A program made the position numbers and the translations under genes. A stretch of 64,000 bases of DNA from Faecalibacter sp. LW9 (GTDB lineage: Bacteria; Bacteroidota; Bacteroidia; Flavobacteriales; Weeksellaceae), in contig NZ_CP141062.1 of assembly GCF_034661295.1 (NCBI RefSeq), forward strand, positions 2,542,001 to 2,606,000. The letters are read 5' to 3'. Positions 36,486-45,105 of this stretch are shown one piece after another. Every line of letters starts with the position of its first letter. Position 1 is the stretch's first letter. Below the pieces are notes generated by a model. That model made no database searches. It had not been told where the DNA came from and saw only the letters and a program-made list of their open reading frames with translations.

Positions 36486-36517
36486 ATTAAAAAAAAGGCT
36501 CAAATAATATGAGCCTT
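36486..36517 (-). terminator. Terminator after the MHS transporter gene
   Basis: Perfect stem AAGGCTCA / TGAGCCTT (36495-36502, 36510-36517) with a 7-base loop and a T-run in the minus direction. Confidence 0.9.
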
Positions 36518-36543
36518 GATATGATAACGTAAAACAAAAGGGT

Positions 36544-37914
36544 TTAGTCTTCTGTTAAATCCGTCTTGTATGTTTCTGGAATTGTAAAATAGTTAACACA
36601 AATCGCAATTACAATTAAGATTAATGGATAAGTCAACCCAATATAAGGAGACATCGCAGCAGAAACAATTAAAGTTGATTTAATTAATTCCGTAACAAAT
36701 GTCGTTGCTCCTCCAATAAATCCATTCCCCATATTTTGAGCAAATCCCATACTCGTATAACGAATTTTAGTTGGGAATATTTCTAACATGAAAGCTCCTA
36801 ATGGACCATAAGTTGCCGCTCCTGCAATTGATGTAATTAAACTAATTCCTGCAATGGCTAAAATCGCTGGTGTACCAATCGAATGAATTTCTTTTAACCC
36901 TTCCGGATTTCCAATCGACATATATGCATAGAAAGACAAAGGAATTAAAACTAAAGAAGCAATCATCCCTCCTAACATTACTGGTTTACGTCCAATGCGA
37001 TCAGATAATGATCCAAAAAATTGGTAGAAGAATGAACTGAATAATGTTGCTATTAATACAATTATTAAAACTGTTTCATAAGGTAACATCACAGCACGTT
37101 GCAAGAAAAATAACGTAACAAATAATGTTGTTTGCATAATTGTAGATTGCGCAGCATTTCCTCCAAAAATAGCTTTCAACATCACTTTAATATTTCCTGG
37201 AGTTGTAAACGCATCTTTTACTGGAGATTTAGATGTTTTACCATCTTTCTTTAATTGTTCAAACACTGGACTTTCGTGAAGTTTTTTACGAATAAAATAA
37301 CTAATTAAAACCAATACTCCAGAGAATAAGAATGGTATTCTCCATCCGAAAGAATTAAAACTTTCTTCTGACATCGATGATTGCGTTAAGAATACAACCA
37401 ATAAACAGATTAATAATCCTAACGGAACAGTAGCCTGAATAAATCCTGTATAGTGCCCTCGTTTTTCAGTTGGTGCATGTTCAGCTACATAAATAACTGC
37501 ACCCGCATATTCTCCAGAAATGGCTAACCCTTGAAAAATACGACAGATTAACAATAAGACCGGTGCAAACCAACCGACTGATTCAAATGTCGGAATTAAA
37601 CCAATCATAAAGGTTGCTGATCCCATCATAATTAATGAGACTAAAAAGGAATATTTACGACCAATTCTATCTCCGATGCTACCAAACACTAAAGATCCGA
37701 TAGGACGAAACATAAACGATGAAACAACAACAGCTAATGTTTCCAAGAAGTGTGATGATCCGTCATTTGGAAATAACTGAGTTGATAAAACACTGGCTAA
37801 AATAATGGCCAAAAACATATCGTACCATTCGATTAATGTCCCCACTGATGAAGCAATAATCACCTGAAGAATATTATTTTTCTCCTGAGTATTTGTATGA
37901 ATTGCAGATTCCAT
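36544..37914 (-). CDS. MFS metabolite:H+ symporter (MHS/ProP-ShiA type)
   Basis: A 456-residue inner-membrane transporter with 12 predicted helices: IASSVGTLIEWYDMFLAII at helix 1, FRPIGSLVFGSIGDRIGRKY with the MFS loop motif, RIFQGLAISGEYAGAVIYVA at helix 4, and GSLSDRIGRKPVMLGG in the second half. The MHS family takes up organic acids such as citrate, shikimate and aromatic acids. It follows an outer-membrane protein gene by 33 bases, so the pair likely imports one substrate across both membranes; the shared motif with the paaK promoter points to an aromatic acid such as phenylacetate. Confidence 0.88.
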   Translation of the reverse strand: MESAIHTNTQEKNNILQVIIASSVGTLIEWYDMFLAIILASVLSTQLFPNDGSSHFLETLAVVVSSFMFRPIGSLVFGSIGDRIGRKYSFLVSLIMMGSATFMIGLIPTFESVGWFAPVLLLICRIFQGLAISGEYAGAVIYVAEHAPTEKRGHYTGFIQATVPLGLLICLLVVFLTQSSMSEESFNSFGWRIPFLFSGVLVLISYFIRKKLHESPVFEQLKKDGKTSKSPVKDAFTTPGNIKVMLKAIFGGNAAQSTIMQTTLFVTLFFLQRAVMLPYETVLIIVLIATLFSSFFYQFFGSLSDRIGRKPVMLGGMIASLVLIPLSFYAYMSIGNPEGLKEIHSIGTPAILAIAGISLITSIAGAATYGPLGAFMLEIFPTKIRYTSMGFAQNMGNGFIGGATTFVTELIKSTLIVSAAMSPYIGLTYPLILIVIAICVNYFTIPETYKTDLTED

Positions 37915-37947
37915 AAATGTATTTTTTAGATATTTTTGATTATATGA

Positions 37948-39261
37948 TTAGAAACTAAATAAACTTGTCAAGTGAAAACGATAGTTGGTTGCTAAAAATT
38001 TGTTTTCAAATCCTGTTGCATCATTTGTTGCATCAGCCCAACGTGCTGAACTACGCTCCATTTCAAGTCTAAATTTTAAAGACTTACTTGGAGTAAAATC
38101 AATTCTTGGAACAACTTTGTACAAGTAATTAACTGTACGACCTCCATTTGGATTTGCTGATAATGCTCCCCAACTTGTCGTTACACCATACGTTGTTGAT
38201 GTAGCACCTTCTACAGGATCTTTTACCCCTCGATTGTATACCGCTCCAGCAAACATCCCTAATGACCATTTTCCTGAAGTCGTTTGCTGAATATCCAACC
38301 ATACACTTTCGGTATCAATAGGCTTATATGTTTCTACTTCATTAGGTAATTGATAACCTACAAAACCACCAAGCATCACAAAAGATGCTGCGTTTTGCAT
38401 TTTATATGCTGCTGCAGTAACTGTTAAAGGTTTTGCAATAAATTTGGCATAAGCCATTGCAGAAAAACTATTCACACGTTCATTGGATTTTAATCCATTT
38501 GAAACTAAAGAAGGTTTCAAATTTTCATATTGTGTTCCGACACCTGCTACGAATTTGTTCGATTTATATTGCACTTGTAAATGAGCAGCTGGCATACCAC
38601 TGTTGCGATAAGGTTCAGTATTAGGTGTAAAATCTCTTTGCGAATGGACTGCTGCTATGACTTTGAATTGATCCGATAATTTTTGTGTCAAACGAACTTG
38701 TGGATTACGATTTAATCCATAAACTGGTGCACCCGTCCCATAGTTAACCATATTAGGCAACGCTTCTGTTACTACAAAAGGATGCCAATATTGACCAATA
38801 CCCAATTGTGTATTTTCCCAATCCAACATCACATAAGCATGTCGCAAACGAAATTCATTTATTCCTCCTTCAGTAGCTCCAAAAAATTCACCTTCTAAAA
38901 TTCCAGAAGATTTAGCGCCTAAAATTTCAGGTCCTTTTAAAGTAACCCCCGCACGAGAAATAATTGAAAGCATATGAAATTTACCAGTTGCATTAATATC
39001 CTCCCCATTGGCATCTAAAACACGATCTTTTGGGTAAAGCATTACTGCATTTTCACCTGCACCAATATTTTGACGGGTATCTACAAATGCATCATTACGA
39101 ATAAATCCGTAAAAATCAACTTGAACTTTTTGATTAGTAGGTCCAGTTACAACCACCGGTTGTAAAGAATCTTTAATTGAAGTATTTAAATTTTGAGCAT
39201 ATGCTTCTTGTCCGCTCATAGCCATGGCTACAAGGGATAAAGTAAATAATGTTCTCCTCAT
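37948..39261 (-). CDS. Outer-membrane beta-barrel porin
   Basis: A 437-residue secreted protein: signal peptide (MRRTLFTLSLVAMAMSGQEA then YAQ), a short spacer, KVQVDFYGFIRNDAFVDTRQ as first strand, alternating aromatic/polar strands thereafter and a terminal Phe (TSLFSF). This is a classic trimeric-porin-like barrel; the exact family was not assigned (DcaP- or phosphate-porin-like are candidates). Adjacent to the MHS transporter and first in that unit, it probably supplies the outer-membrane step for the same acid. Confidence 0.8.
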   Translation of the reverse strand: MRRTLFTLSLVAMAMSGQEAYAQNLNTSIKDSLQPVVVTGPTNQKVQVDFYGFIRNDAFVDTRQNIGAGENAVMLYPKDRVLDANGEDINATGKFHMLSIISRAGVTLKGPEILGAKSSGILEGEFFGATEGGINEFRLRHAYVMLDWENTQLGIGQYWHPFVVTEALPNMVNYGTGAPVYGLNRNPQVRLTQKLSDQFKVIAAVHSQRDFTPNTEPYRNSGMPAAHLQVQYKSNKFVAGVGTQYENLKPSLVSNGLKSNERVNSFSAMAYAKFIAKPLTVTAAAYKMQNAASFVMLGGFVGYQLPNEVETYKPIDTESVWLDIQQTTSGKWSLGMFAGAVYNRGVKDPVEGATSTTYGVTTSWGALSANPNGGRTVNYLYKVVPRIDFTPSKSLKFRLEMERSSARWADATNDATGFENKFLATNYRFHLTSLFSF

Positions 39262-39302
39262 TTTATTTGTGATAATGTGTTAAAATTATACAAATAAATT
39301 TC

Positions 39303-39323
39303 ACGAACAAGCATTCGTTAGTG
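39303..39323. promoter_or_regulatory. Operator-like site upstream of the porin gene
   Basis: The 12-mer CATTCGTTAGTG (39312-39323) is identical to that in the paaK promoter, and ACGAA-N6-TTCGT (39303-39318) forms an overlapping dyad, about 45-60 bases upstream of the porin start. Confidence 0.45.
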
Positions 39324-39436
39324 TTTTTTTGACACTAATAATAAAAAAATAGATATTTAATCAAATTAAGATAATATTTCACCTTTCTTCATTCCTTAAA
39401 ATCCCATTTTTGTTAGTTTTGTTCAAATCAGACAAT

Positions 39437-39460
39437 AAAAAAAAGCGCTCAAAGAAGCGC
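39437..39460 (-). terminator. Terminator after the YidR-like gene
   Basis: Stem GCGCT / AGCGC (39445-39449, 39456-39460) with a 6-base loop and T8 in the minus direction. Confidence 0.7.
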
Positions 39461-39473
39461 ATGATGAAAAATT

Positions 39474-40700
39474 TTATAGCCTTATTTTGAAAATTTGAAG
39501 GAATTTTGAAGTTAAATTTTCGTGAACATATTGATTGAAGAGAATAAATTCATCATTTTGATCAAAATTGGGGATACCATACAACCCTATCTCATCGGCA
39601 ATCAAACATTTAAACGAACGTTTAATCATATCATAAACTATAAGTGAACGATCACAAAAATAGACCAAGCGATGTCCATCAGAAGATATATTAAAAGGAG
39701 AATCAATCGATTTTTCATGAAATGTTATTTGCTCTACCGTTTCATTGAAGCGTTGCACACGATATATATTCCGTACATCATCCTCATTTTCCATCATAAA
39801 ATAAACGTATAAACCATCGGGTGATGAACGAAGCCAATGCCTAAAGCTAGAAACCCCTTTTAGTGTACGAGTTACTCTTTTTTGATAAATACCTTGAGGC
39901 GGATTTAATAAACCAAATGATAAACTTTTTTCATCAAATCGATCAACATAGTTTTCAATATCATTTAAATCAATGGTAAAAATCTCCGTTTGACGATTTC
40001 CAGCATTATCTCTTACCCAACCTTGAAATGCAAGGATTCGTGATTTCCCCAGCCAACACTCATCAAAAGCTTTCTCTATTTCATCTGAACCAGGAGCCGC
40101 ATTAGAAGTAATTTGACTGACAATTGCAGCATAGTGTGTACCTGAGAAATTTTCAGCATCTTCAGGATAAACGTCAACAGACTTAGGAAACATTACACCC
40201 ACCATACGCTCAGTGGATAAAACTTCATCATTATATGTAAAACTGATTAAATCTCCGGATGAATGCCAACAGTGAGAATGAGTACCACCTCTTAAAGCTC
40301 CTTGAATGTAGGGTTTGGAAACTTTACGTGCATCAAAATGGATGGGCAGATTTTTATTATGAAGATCAATTCCTACACCACTTCGTCGATCCATCGCATA
40401 AGGTTTGTGTTCATTGGCATTCATAAGACCATGAATAAATAATACCATTTCCTTATGAGGTGCGTAGGTAACAGCTCCAACACCAGGTCCAAATTCATTG
40501 GGGTTTTGTACTTCATATAAAACTTCAGTTTCTAATGTGGAGAGATGAACCCTTTCGATGCGAGTCGTTGTTCCAATGGCAGTATCCTCATTACGGGTAT
40601 CATACACAACCCATTGATTATCCGGAGAAACAACTTGACAATGATGTAAGGTATGACCATACGAACCAAATGTTAATTGGATTGGTGCAAAAAAATTCAT
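39474..40700 (-). CDS. YidR-like DUF3748 beta-propeller protein
   Basis: A 408-residue protein resembling the oligogalacturonate-lyase-like/DUF3748 (YidR) family: FGSYGHTLHHCQVVSPDNQW at the N-terminus, GVGAVTYAPHKEMVLFIHG, ALRGGTHSHCWHSSGDLISF and SPFNISSDGHRLVYF are repeated blades. Function in the family is unclear. The frame opens at 40751 but MNFFAPIQLTFGSYG from 40700 is preferred; a promoter-like TAAATTTG lies 15 bases upstream, which would exclude the longer start. Confidence 0.75.
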   Translation of the reverse strand: MNFFAPIQLTFGSYGHTLHHCQVVSPDNQWVVYDTRNEDTAIGTTTRIERVHLSTLETEVLYEVQNPNEFGPGVGAVTYAPHKEMVLFIHGLMNANEHKPYAMDRRSGVGIDLHNKNLPIHFDARKVSKPYIQGALRGGTHSHCWHSSGDLISFTYNDEVLSTERMVGVMFPKSVDVYPEDAENFSGTHYAAIVSQITSNAAPGSDEIEKAFDECWLGKSRILAFQGWVRDNAGNRQTEIFTIDLNDIENYVDRFDEKSLSFGLLNPPQGIYQKRVTRTLKGVSSFRHWLRSSPDGLYVYFMMENEDDVRNIYRVQRFNETVEQITFHEKSIDSPFNISSDGHRLVYFCDRSLIVYDMIKRSFKCLIADEIGLYGIPNFDQNDEFILFNQYVHENLTSKFLQIFKIRL

Positions 40701-40714
40701 AATTCTAATTTCCA

Positions 40715-40722
40715 CAAATTTA
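40715..40722 (-). promoter_or_regulatory. -7 box candidate for the YidR-like gene
   Basis: TAAATTTG on the minus strand matches TAnnTTTG and is 15 bases from the preferred ATG at 40700. No good -33 element was seen. Confidence 0.4.
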
Positions 40723-40817
40723 AAGGCTTTAAAAAATGAATAAAAGAACATTTAACACTATTTTAATCATTTTGCTTTTTTTAATTTTATATATTTAAAA
40801 ATCAAACCTTAAACAAG

Positions 40818-40943
40818 ATGACAATGACACAAAAAGAATTTAATTTAGCAGAACAAATTGAGAAATTAAAATGTCCAAAACATAGTTTATTAAAGAGACA
40901 AAACAGAGAAAAGAAAAAAAGAAGAAATAATGCAAAATCATAA
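40818..40943 (+). CDS. Small basic protein of 41 residues
   Basis: ATG at 40818 opens a 41-codon frame, MTMTQKEFNLAEQIEKLKC then PKHSLLKRQNREKKKRRNN. The strongly basic C-terminal half suggests nucleic-acid or ribosome contact, but the family was not recognised. A promoter-like TTTG...TATATTTA lies upstream around 40775-40800. It is immediately upstream of the tyrS leader. Confidence 0.5.
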   Translation: MTMTQKEFNLAEQIEKLKCPKHSLLKRQNREKKKRRNNAKS

Positions 40944-40946
40944 AGA

Positions 40947-40979
40947 TTTGGCAAATTGAAAAACTTGTTTATATCTTTG
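40947..40979 (+). promoter_or_regulatory. Promoter of the tyrS leader
   Basis: TTTG (40947-40950), 21 bases, then TATCTTTG (40972-40979): a perfect fit to the Bacteroidota housekeeping promoter. Transcription would start about 40984-40987, at or next to the ATG of the leader ORF. Confidence 0.7.
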
Positions 40980-40984
40980 TCGAA

Positions 40985-41074
40985 ATGAAATTTTTAAATT
41001 GCATATTACGTCTTCCATTTTTTAATGACTATTATTTCACAATAATGGTTCGGAAAGATTATGCCTATTTTTAA
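40985..41074 (+). CDS. Candidate 29-residue Tyr/Phe-rich leader peptide of tyrS
   Basis: ATG at 40985 to TAA at 41072 encodes 29 residues: MKFLNCILRLPFFNDYYF at the start, VRKDYAYF at the end. Four Tyr and six Phe occur, including a tandem TAT TAT pair (codons 16-17, 41030-41035) and DYAYF at the end. It is the only ORF between a strong promoter and the terminator in front of tyrS. An internal ATG at 41045 would give a 9-residue peptide. If the promoter call is right, the mRNA may be leaderless at the first ATG. AT-rich DNA favours Tyr and Phe codons, so the bias alone is not proof. Confidence 0.45.
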   Translation: MKFLNCILRLPFFNDYYFTIMVRKDYAYF

Positions 41075-41116
41075 AATTTTATTTTTATAGAATACTGTTA
41101 TTAGATATAATCATAA

Positions 41117-41151
41117 AACCGAACAAGTTCCCACTTGTTCGGTTTTTTTTT
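41117..41151 (+). terminator. Terminator/attenuator hairpin in front of tyrS
   Basis: A perfect 12-bp stem AACCGAACAAGT / ACTTGTTCGGTT (41117-41128, 41133-41144), loop TCCC, then a T-run to 41151. tyrS starts at 41163, so no promoter fits between and the gene must be reached by read-through. The 5' arm contains CCGAAC (41119-41124), complementary to GTTCGG at 41048-41053 in the leader ORF, a possible antiterminator. Confidence 0.75.
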
Positions 41152-41162
41152 GCTCAAAATTT

Positions 41163-42365
41163 ATGAAAGAATTAAACATTTTAAAAGAAAACGTAGAAAT
41201 CATTTTACCTCAAAATGGTTTGGAAGAAAAGTTACGTTTAGCTGAAAAAGAAAATCGTCCATTACGCATCAAACTTGGGTTTGATCCTACTGCACCTGAT
41301 TTACATTTAGGTCATGCAGTCGTCTTAAAAAAACTTAAACAATTTCAAAATTTAGGTCATCATGTGATAATCTTAGTCGGAAGTTTTACTGCTCGTATTG
41401 GTGATCCAACAGGTAAAAACAAAAGCAGAAAACCCCTTAGTATTGATGAGGTGAATCTCAATGCGAAAACTTACATCAATCAACTTTCTAAAATTTTAGA
41501 CCTAGATAAAACTAAAATTGTTTTTAATTCCGATTGGTTAGATGCTATCCCTTTTTCAGAAGTCATACAGCTTTTATCGAAAGTTACCGTCGCTCAATTA
41601 ATGCATCGAAACGATTTCAATAAACGCTTTACTGAAAATACACCAATCGCCATGCACGAATTAGTTTATCCGATATTACAAGGCTATGATTCTGTAGAAA
41701 TTGAAGCAGATATCGAAATGGGTGGAACTGATCAAATGTTCAATTGTACGATGGGAAGACAATTGCAAGAACATTTTAATCAATCACCACAGATTGTAAT
41801 GTGTATGCCTTTACTAAAAGGGTTAGATGGGAAAGAAAAAATGAGTAAATCCTTAAACAACATCATTGGTTTAACAGACGAACCCAATGATATGTTTGGA
41901 AAAACCATGTCAATTCCAGATCATTTAATTGAAGAATATATATTATACACTACAGACTTTAGTTGGAATGAAAAACAATTATGGATTGAAAAATTACATA
42001 GCGGTGCACATCCAATGGATGTGAAAAAGGTAATTGCTAAAAACATCATTCAACAATATCACAATGAAGCTGCAGCTGAAACAGCTGAAATGTTTTTTGT
42101 GAATCAGTTTCAAAATAAAAAATTTGAAGAGAAAGCATTTGAACCAATATCAATAGTACACTTCGATGAAAAGAATATAAAACTCGTGGATTTCTGCCAT
42201 ATTTTAAAAAACACTGACACGAAGTCAGCCATTAGAAGATTAATTGAAAGTGGTGCAGTTCAAATCAACCAAGAAAAAATACAAGATCCTTACTTGAATA
42301 TAGCATTAACGATTGGCATGAAAATAAAAATTGGAAAACGTCTTTTCTATGAAATTGTCGCATAA
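41163..42365 (+). CDS. tyrS: Tyrosyl-tRNA synthetase
   Basis: A 400-residue class I synthetase. The HIGH-type motif is HLGH (48-51), KMSKS is at 226-230, IEADIEMGGTDQMFN is the tyrosine-binding segment, and the C-terminal 65 residues form an S4 RNA-binding domain. The KMSKS form and length place it with the TyrZ-type enzymes. It charges tRNA-Tyr. Its control appears to involve the upstream leader and hairpin. Confidence 0.97.
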   Translation: MKELNILKENVEIILPQNGLEEKLRLAEKENRPLRIKLGFDPTAPDLHLGHAVVLKKLKQFQNLGHHVIILVGSFTARIGDPTGKNKSRKPLSIDEVNLNAKTYINQLSKILDLDKTKIVFNSDWLDAIPFSEVIQLLSKVTVAQLMHRNDFNKRFTENTPIAMHELVYPILQGYDSVEIEADIEMGGTDQMFNCTMGRQLQEHFNQSPQIVMCMPLLKGLDGKEKMSKSLNNIIGLTDEPNDMFGKTMSIPDHLIEEYILYTTDFSWNEKQLWIEKLHSGAHPMDVKKVIAKNIIQQYHNEAAAETAEMFFVNQFQNKKFEEKAFEPISIVHFDEKNIKLVDFCHILKNTDTKSAIRRLIESGAVQINQEKIQDPYLNIALTIGMKIKIGKRLFYEIVA

Positions 42366-42366
42366 A

Positions 42367-42396
42367 AAAAAAGGAGTTCATGATGAACTCCTTTTT
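42367..42396. terminator. Bidirectional terminator between tyrS and the DUF493 gene
   Basis: AAGGAGTTCA / TGAACTCCTT (42371-42380, 42384-42393) flanked by A- and T-runs, between convergent genes. Confidence 0.9.
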
Positions 42397-42397
42397 C

Positions 42398-42724
42398 TTA
42401 TAACATTATAACATCGGGTATAGTAGCAACCTCTTGGTAAAATTGAATGACTTGGTCTGAATCTAATGCATAGATTTGCACAGAGATAGAGGTATATTTT
42501 CTATTTTTTGATGCTTTATAATCAAATGTTGGATTGGAATGATCAAAAATCGATTTGATTTTTACCATGGTTTCTTCACTTGTAGGATAGATAAATTTGA
42601 AAGTATAATCCGCAGGAAAAGACGTTACATCATCTAATCTTTCTTTGAATTTTACATAAAAATCTTCTTTATTTAAATGATCTCCATCATTAATATTCTG
42701 GAAATTGATATTCATATCACTCAT
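42398..42724 (-). CDS. DUF493 (YbeD-like) protein
   Basis: A 108-residue protein resembling DUF493/YbeD: FYVKFKERLDDVTSFPADYT, then KFIYPTSEE, and ASKNRKYTSISVQIYALD. The family has an ACT-like fold and a suggested regulatory role; function is unproven. It is convergent with tyrS and shares the bidirectional terminator. Confidence 0.8.
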   Translation of the reverse strand: MSDMNINFQNINDGDHLNKEDFYVKFKERLDDVTSFPADYTFKFIYPTSEETMVKIKSIFDHSNPTFDYKASKNRKYTSISVQIYALDSDQVIQFYQEVATIPDVIML

Positions 42725-42776
42725 TGTAGCTTATTTTCTCGAATGAATGCATAAAATATGCCAACTGATGAAATTT

Positions 42777-42804
42777 AAATTTCATATTAATATAAATGAA
42801 ATTT
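42777..42804. repeat. AT-rich inverted repeat upstream of asnB
   Basis: AAATTTCAT (42777-42785) and ATGAAATTT (42796-42804) are exact complements in the 212-base asnB/DUF493 divergent gap. Given the AT content its meaning is uncertain. Confidence 0.3.
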
Positions 42805-42936
42805 TGTCATAAATTTTATTTTTTAAACCATATTTGTTATTATAATTTATTTTATAAATTATTTATTTATTTTATATTCATTTTAAACAATACAACACAC
42901 ATATTTGCTGTAATTAATAAATAAATTAATACTGAT

Positions 42937-44553
42937 ATGTGCGGAATCTTAGGAATTTTTGGAAAAAACGATTTAGAAGTACAACATGTACAAGCATTAA
43001 GTCAACGAATGAGTCATCGTGGACCTGATATGCAAGATTATCAAGTCAACGATTCTAAAACAGGAATAATTACCCATGAGCGATTAGCCATCATCGACTT
43101 ACATACAGGTAAACAACCCATACAAGGCACAACAACAGCCTACGTCGTGCACAATGGTGAAATTTATAACCATATCCAACTGAAAAAAAACGAATTAAAA
43201 GAATATATATTCAGAACAACGTGCGATAGCGAAGTCATCGTTAAATTATATGAAAAATATGGTTTAGACATTTGCAATAAATTAGATGGAGTTTTTGGAT
43301 TTATTATCATGGATGGTGACCAATATATGGTTGCTCGAGATCCTATAGGAATTAAGCCTTTATACTATGGTCAAGATCAAAAAGGAGCCTATTATTTTGC
43401 ATCAGAAATGAAAGTAATCGAAGATCAAGTCGAAGAAGTAAGAGCCTTCCCTCCAGGTTACTATTTTACGCCAACTACAGGATTTGTACAATATTACAAA
43501 CCAGATTGGCAAGATGTAGAGGCTTGTCACGATCAATTGAATTTAGAGCATTTAAGAGAAGCTTTGATTGACGCTACGCGAAAACGTTTAATGAGCGATG
43601 TCCCATTAGGGGTATTACTCTCGGGTGGATTAGACAGTTCATTAATTTCTTCAATTACAGCACGTATATTAAAAGAAGAAGGGAAAAAATTACATTCATT
43701 CTCTGTTGGTTTAGATGAAAATGCTCCCGATGTAATCGCAGCCAAAGAAGTTGCTACATTTATTGGAACAGAACATCATACCATTCAATTTTCTTTTGAA
43801 GAAGGTCTTGCCATCATCGATCAATTGATATGGCATCTTGAAACGTACGACATTACTTCAATAAGGGCTTCTACTCCCATGTACATCATGTCGAAATATA
43901 TTACAGACATGGGCATTAAAGTCGTACTATCAGGTGAAGGATCAGATGAAATTTTTGGAGGATATTTATATTTCCATAATGCTCCCAGTGATGAAGAATT
44001 CCAGAAAGAAACCATTCGAAGAGTACAATTATTAAGTACAGCAGATTGTCTACGCGCGGATAAATCGACCATGGCATGGGCATTAGAGGCACGTGTTCCT
44101 TTCTTGGATCGCCATTTCTTAGACGTCGCAATGATGATCGATCCGTCCTTTAAAAGACCAAACCGTTCAGCAGGAAAGATGGAAAAGCATATTCTTCGCC
44201 TTGCTTTTGATGACCAAGAAAATCCTTGGTTACCAGCAGATATCTTATGGCGTCAAAAAGAACAATTTTCAGATGGGGTTGGATACTCGTGGATTGATCA
44301 ATTAGTGGATTATTGTGCCGATCAAATTACAGATGAAGAAATGTTACAAGCGGAAACATTATTTCCAATTAATCCGCCAACCACAAAAGAAGCCATGTAT
44401 ATGCGCAAAATTTTCCATGCACATTTCCCTTCGGATACAGCAGCAAAAACCGTTAAAAAATGGATACCAAAATGGCAAGAAAATGAAGATCCCTCAGGAA
44501 GAGCGTCAACGATTCATGAGCAGACAACTGAAGTAAATAAAGTTGCAATTTAA
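42937..44553 (+). CDS. asnB: Glutamine-hydrolysing asparagine synthetase B
   Basis: A 538-residue enzyme: the N-terminal class II glutaminase has Cys2 as nucleophile, MSHRGPDM, HERLAIIDL, and NGEIYNH; the synthase part has the PP-loop LSGGLDSSLIS (228-238) and LSGEGSDEIFGGY. It makes Asn from Asp, Gln and ATP in the cytosol. Length near the E. coli-type AsnB (554). It is transcribed alone from an AT-rich upstream region; no clear terminator follows. Confidence 0.96.
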   Translation: MCGILGIFGKNDLEVQHVQALSQRMSHRGPDMQDYQVNDSKTGIITHERLAIIDLHTGKQPIQGTTTAYVVHNGEIYNHIQLKKNELKEYIFRTTCDSEVIVKLYEKYGLDICNKLDGVFGFIIMDGDQYMVARDPIGIKPLYYGQDQKGAYYFASEMKVIEDQVEEVRAFPPGYYFTPTTGFVQYYKPDWQDVEACHDQLNLEHLREALIDATRKRLMSDVPLGVLLSGGLDSSLISSITARILKEEGKKLHSFSVGLDENAPDVIAAKEVATFIGTEHHTIQFSFEEGLAIIDQLIWHLETYDITSIRASTPMYIMSKYITDMGIKVVLSGEGSDEIFGGYLYFHNAPSDEEFQKETIRRVQLLSTADCLRADKSTMAWALEARVPFLDRHFLDVAMMIDPSFKRPNRSAGKMEKHILRLAFDDQENPWLPADILWRQKEQFSDGVGYSWIDQLVDYCADQITDEEMLQAETLFPINPPTTKEAMYMRKIFHAHFPSDTAAKTVKKWIPKWQENEDPSGRASTIHEQTTEVNKVAI

Positions 44554-44605
44554 AATGATATCACTTGACTTTATAATAAAAAAGGATGATGCTATTGAAT
44601 AGGTA

Positions 44606-45103
44606 TTATCTTTTTTTATTGGCTGAAGGTTCAAAATAAGATTGTAGGATTTGTCGTTGTTGATTCGCCAATTGTTGAATGGCCACAAAATCATAGTCAG
44701 AATAATATGCATCGGATTGAAGTAACGATGCCGATTGATTGTATGCCTTTAAACAATCTTTTTCAAACCCTGCGAAACACAGAGCTACAATATGATCAAT
44801 GGTTTGCTTTGGATTCAAAGCTTTTGTTTGGAGTTGCTGTAAAACAAACGCTCGACCTTTTCCAAGATGAGCGTTTGCTAATTCATTTTTCCCCTGCAGT
44901 TGATAAATATAACCAAGAGAAATTTGGTATTGTGATTTTCCGTTTTTCAATGCAATCAAAGCCTTTAAACTTTGAATCGTTCCTTGCAAATCCTTCTGTA
45001 CCAAATTGGATTTATAGGACTGAATCAATTCAACCTCTTTCCTATTAATTTGACCCAAAAGTTGTGAGGAACATAAAATGAAAATGAGAAATAATTGGTA
45101 CAT
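44606..45103 (-). CDS. Secreted TPR-like hypothetical protein
   Basis: About 165 residues from ATG 45103 (MYQLFLIFILCSSQLLG-Q looks like a signal peptide). The rest is helical: SLKALIALKNGKSQYQISLG and YIYQLQGKNELANAHLGKG resemble a tetratricopeptide unit. The frame also opens at 45127, but the later ATG avoids overlap with the upstream gene, whose stop lies 2 bases before it. No family recognised. It probably belongs with the next two genes in one minus-strand unit. Confidence 0.6.
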   Translation of the reverse strand: MYQLFLIFILCSSQLLGQINRKEVELIQSYKSNLVQKDLQGTIQSLKALIALKNGKSQYQISLGYIYQLQGKNELANAHLGKGRAFVLQQLQTKALNPKQTIDHIVALCFAGFEKDCLKAYNQSASLLQSDAYYSDYDFVAIQQLANQQRQILQSYFEPSANKKR

Positions 45104-45105
45104 AT

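Noticed and set aside
41117-41151. Simple terminator of the small 41-residue gene
   Set aside because: Possible, but the promoter at 40947-40979 lies after that gene and tyrS has no room for its own promoter behind the hairpin, so attenuation explains more.
40752-41162. T-box riboswitch for tyrS
   Set aside because: No T-box sequence (TGGNACCGCG-like) or specifier stem is visible, and T-boxes are not typical of Bacteroidota.
42777-42804. Riboswitch or operator upstream of asnB
   Set aside because: The inverted repeat consists almost only of A and T in a very AT-rich gap and can easily arise by chance; kept only as a weak repeat.
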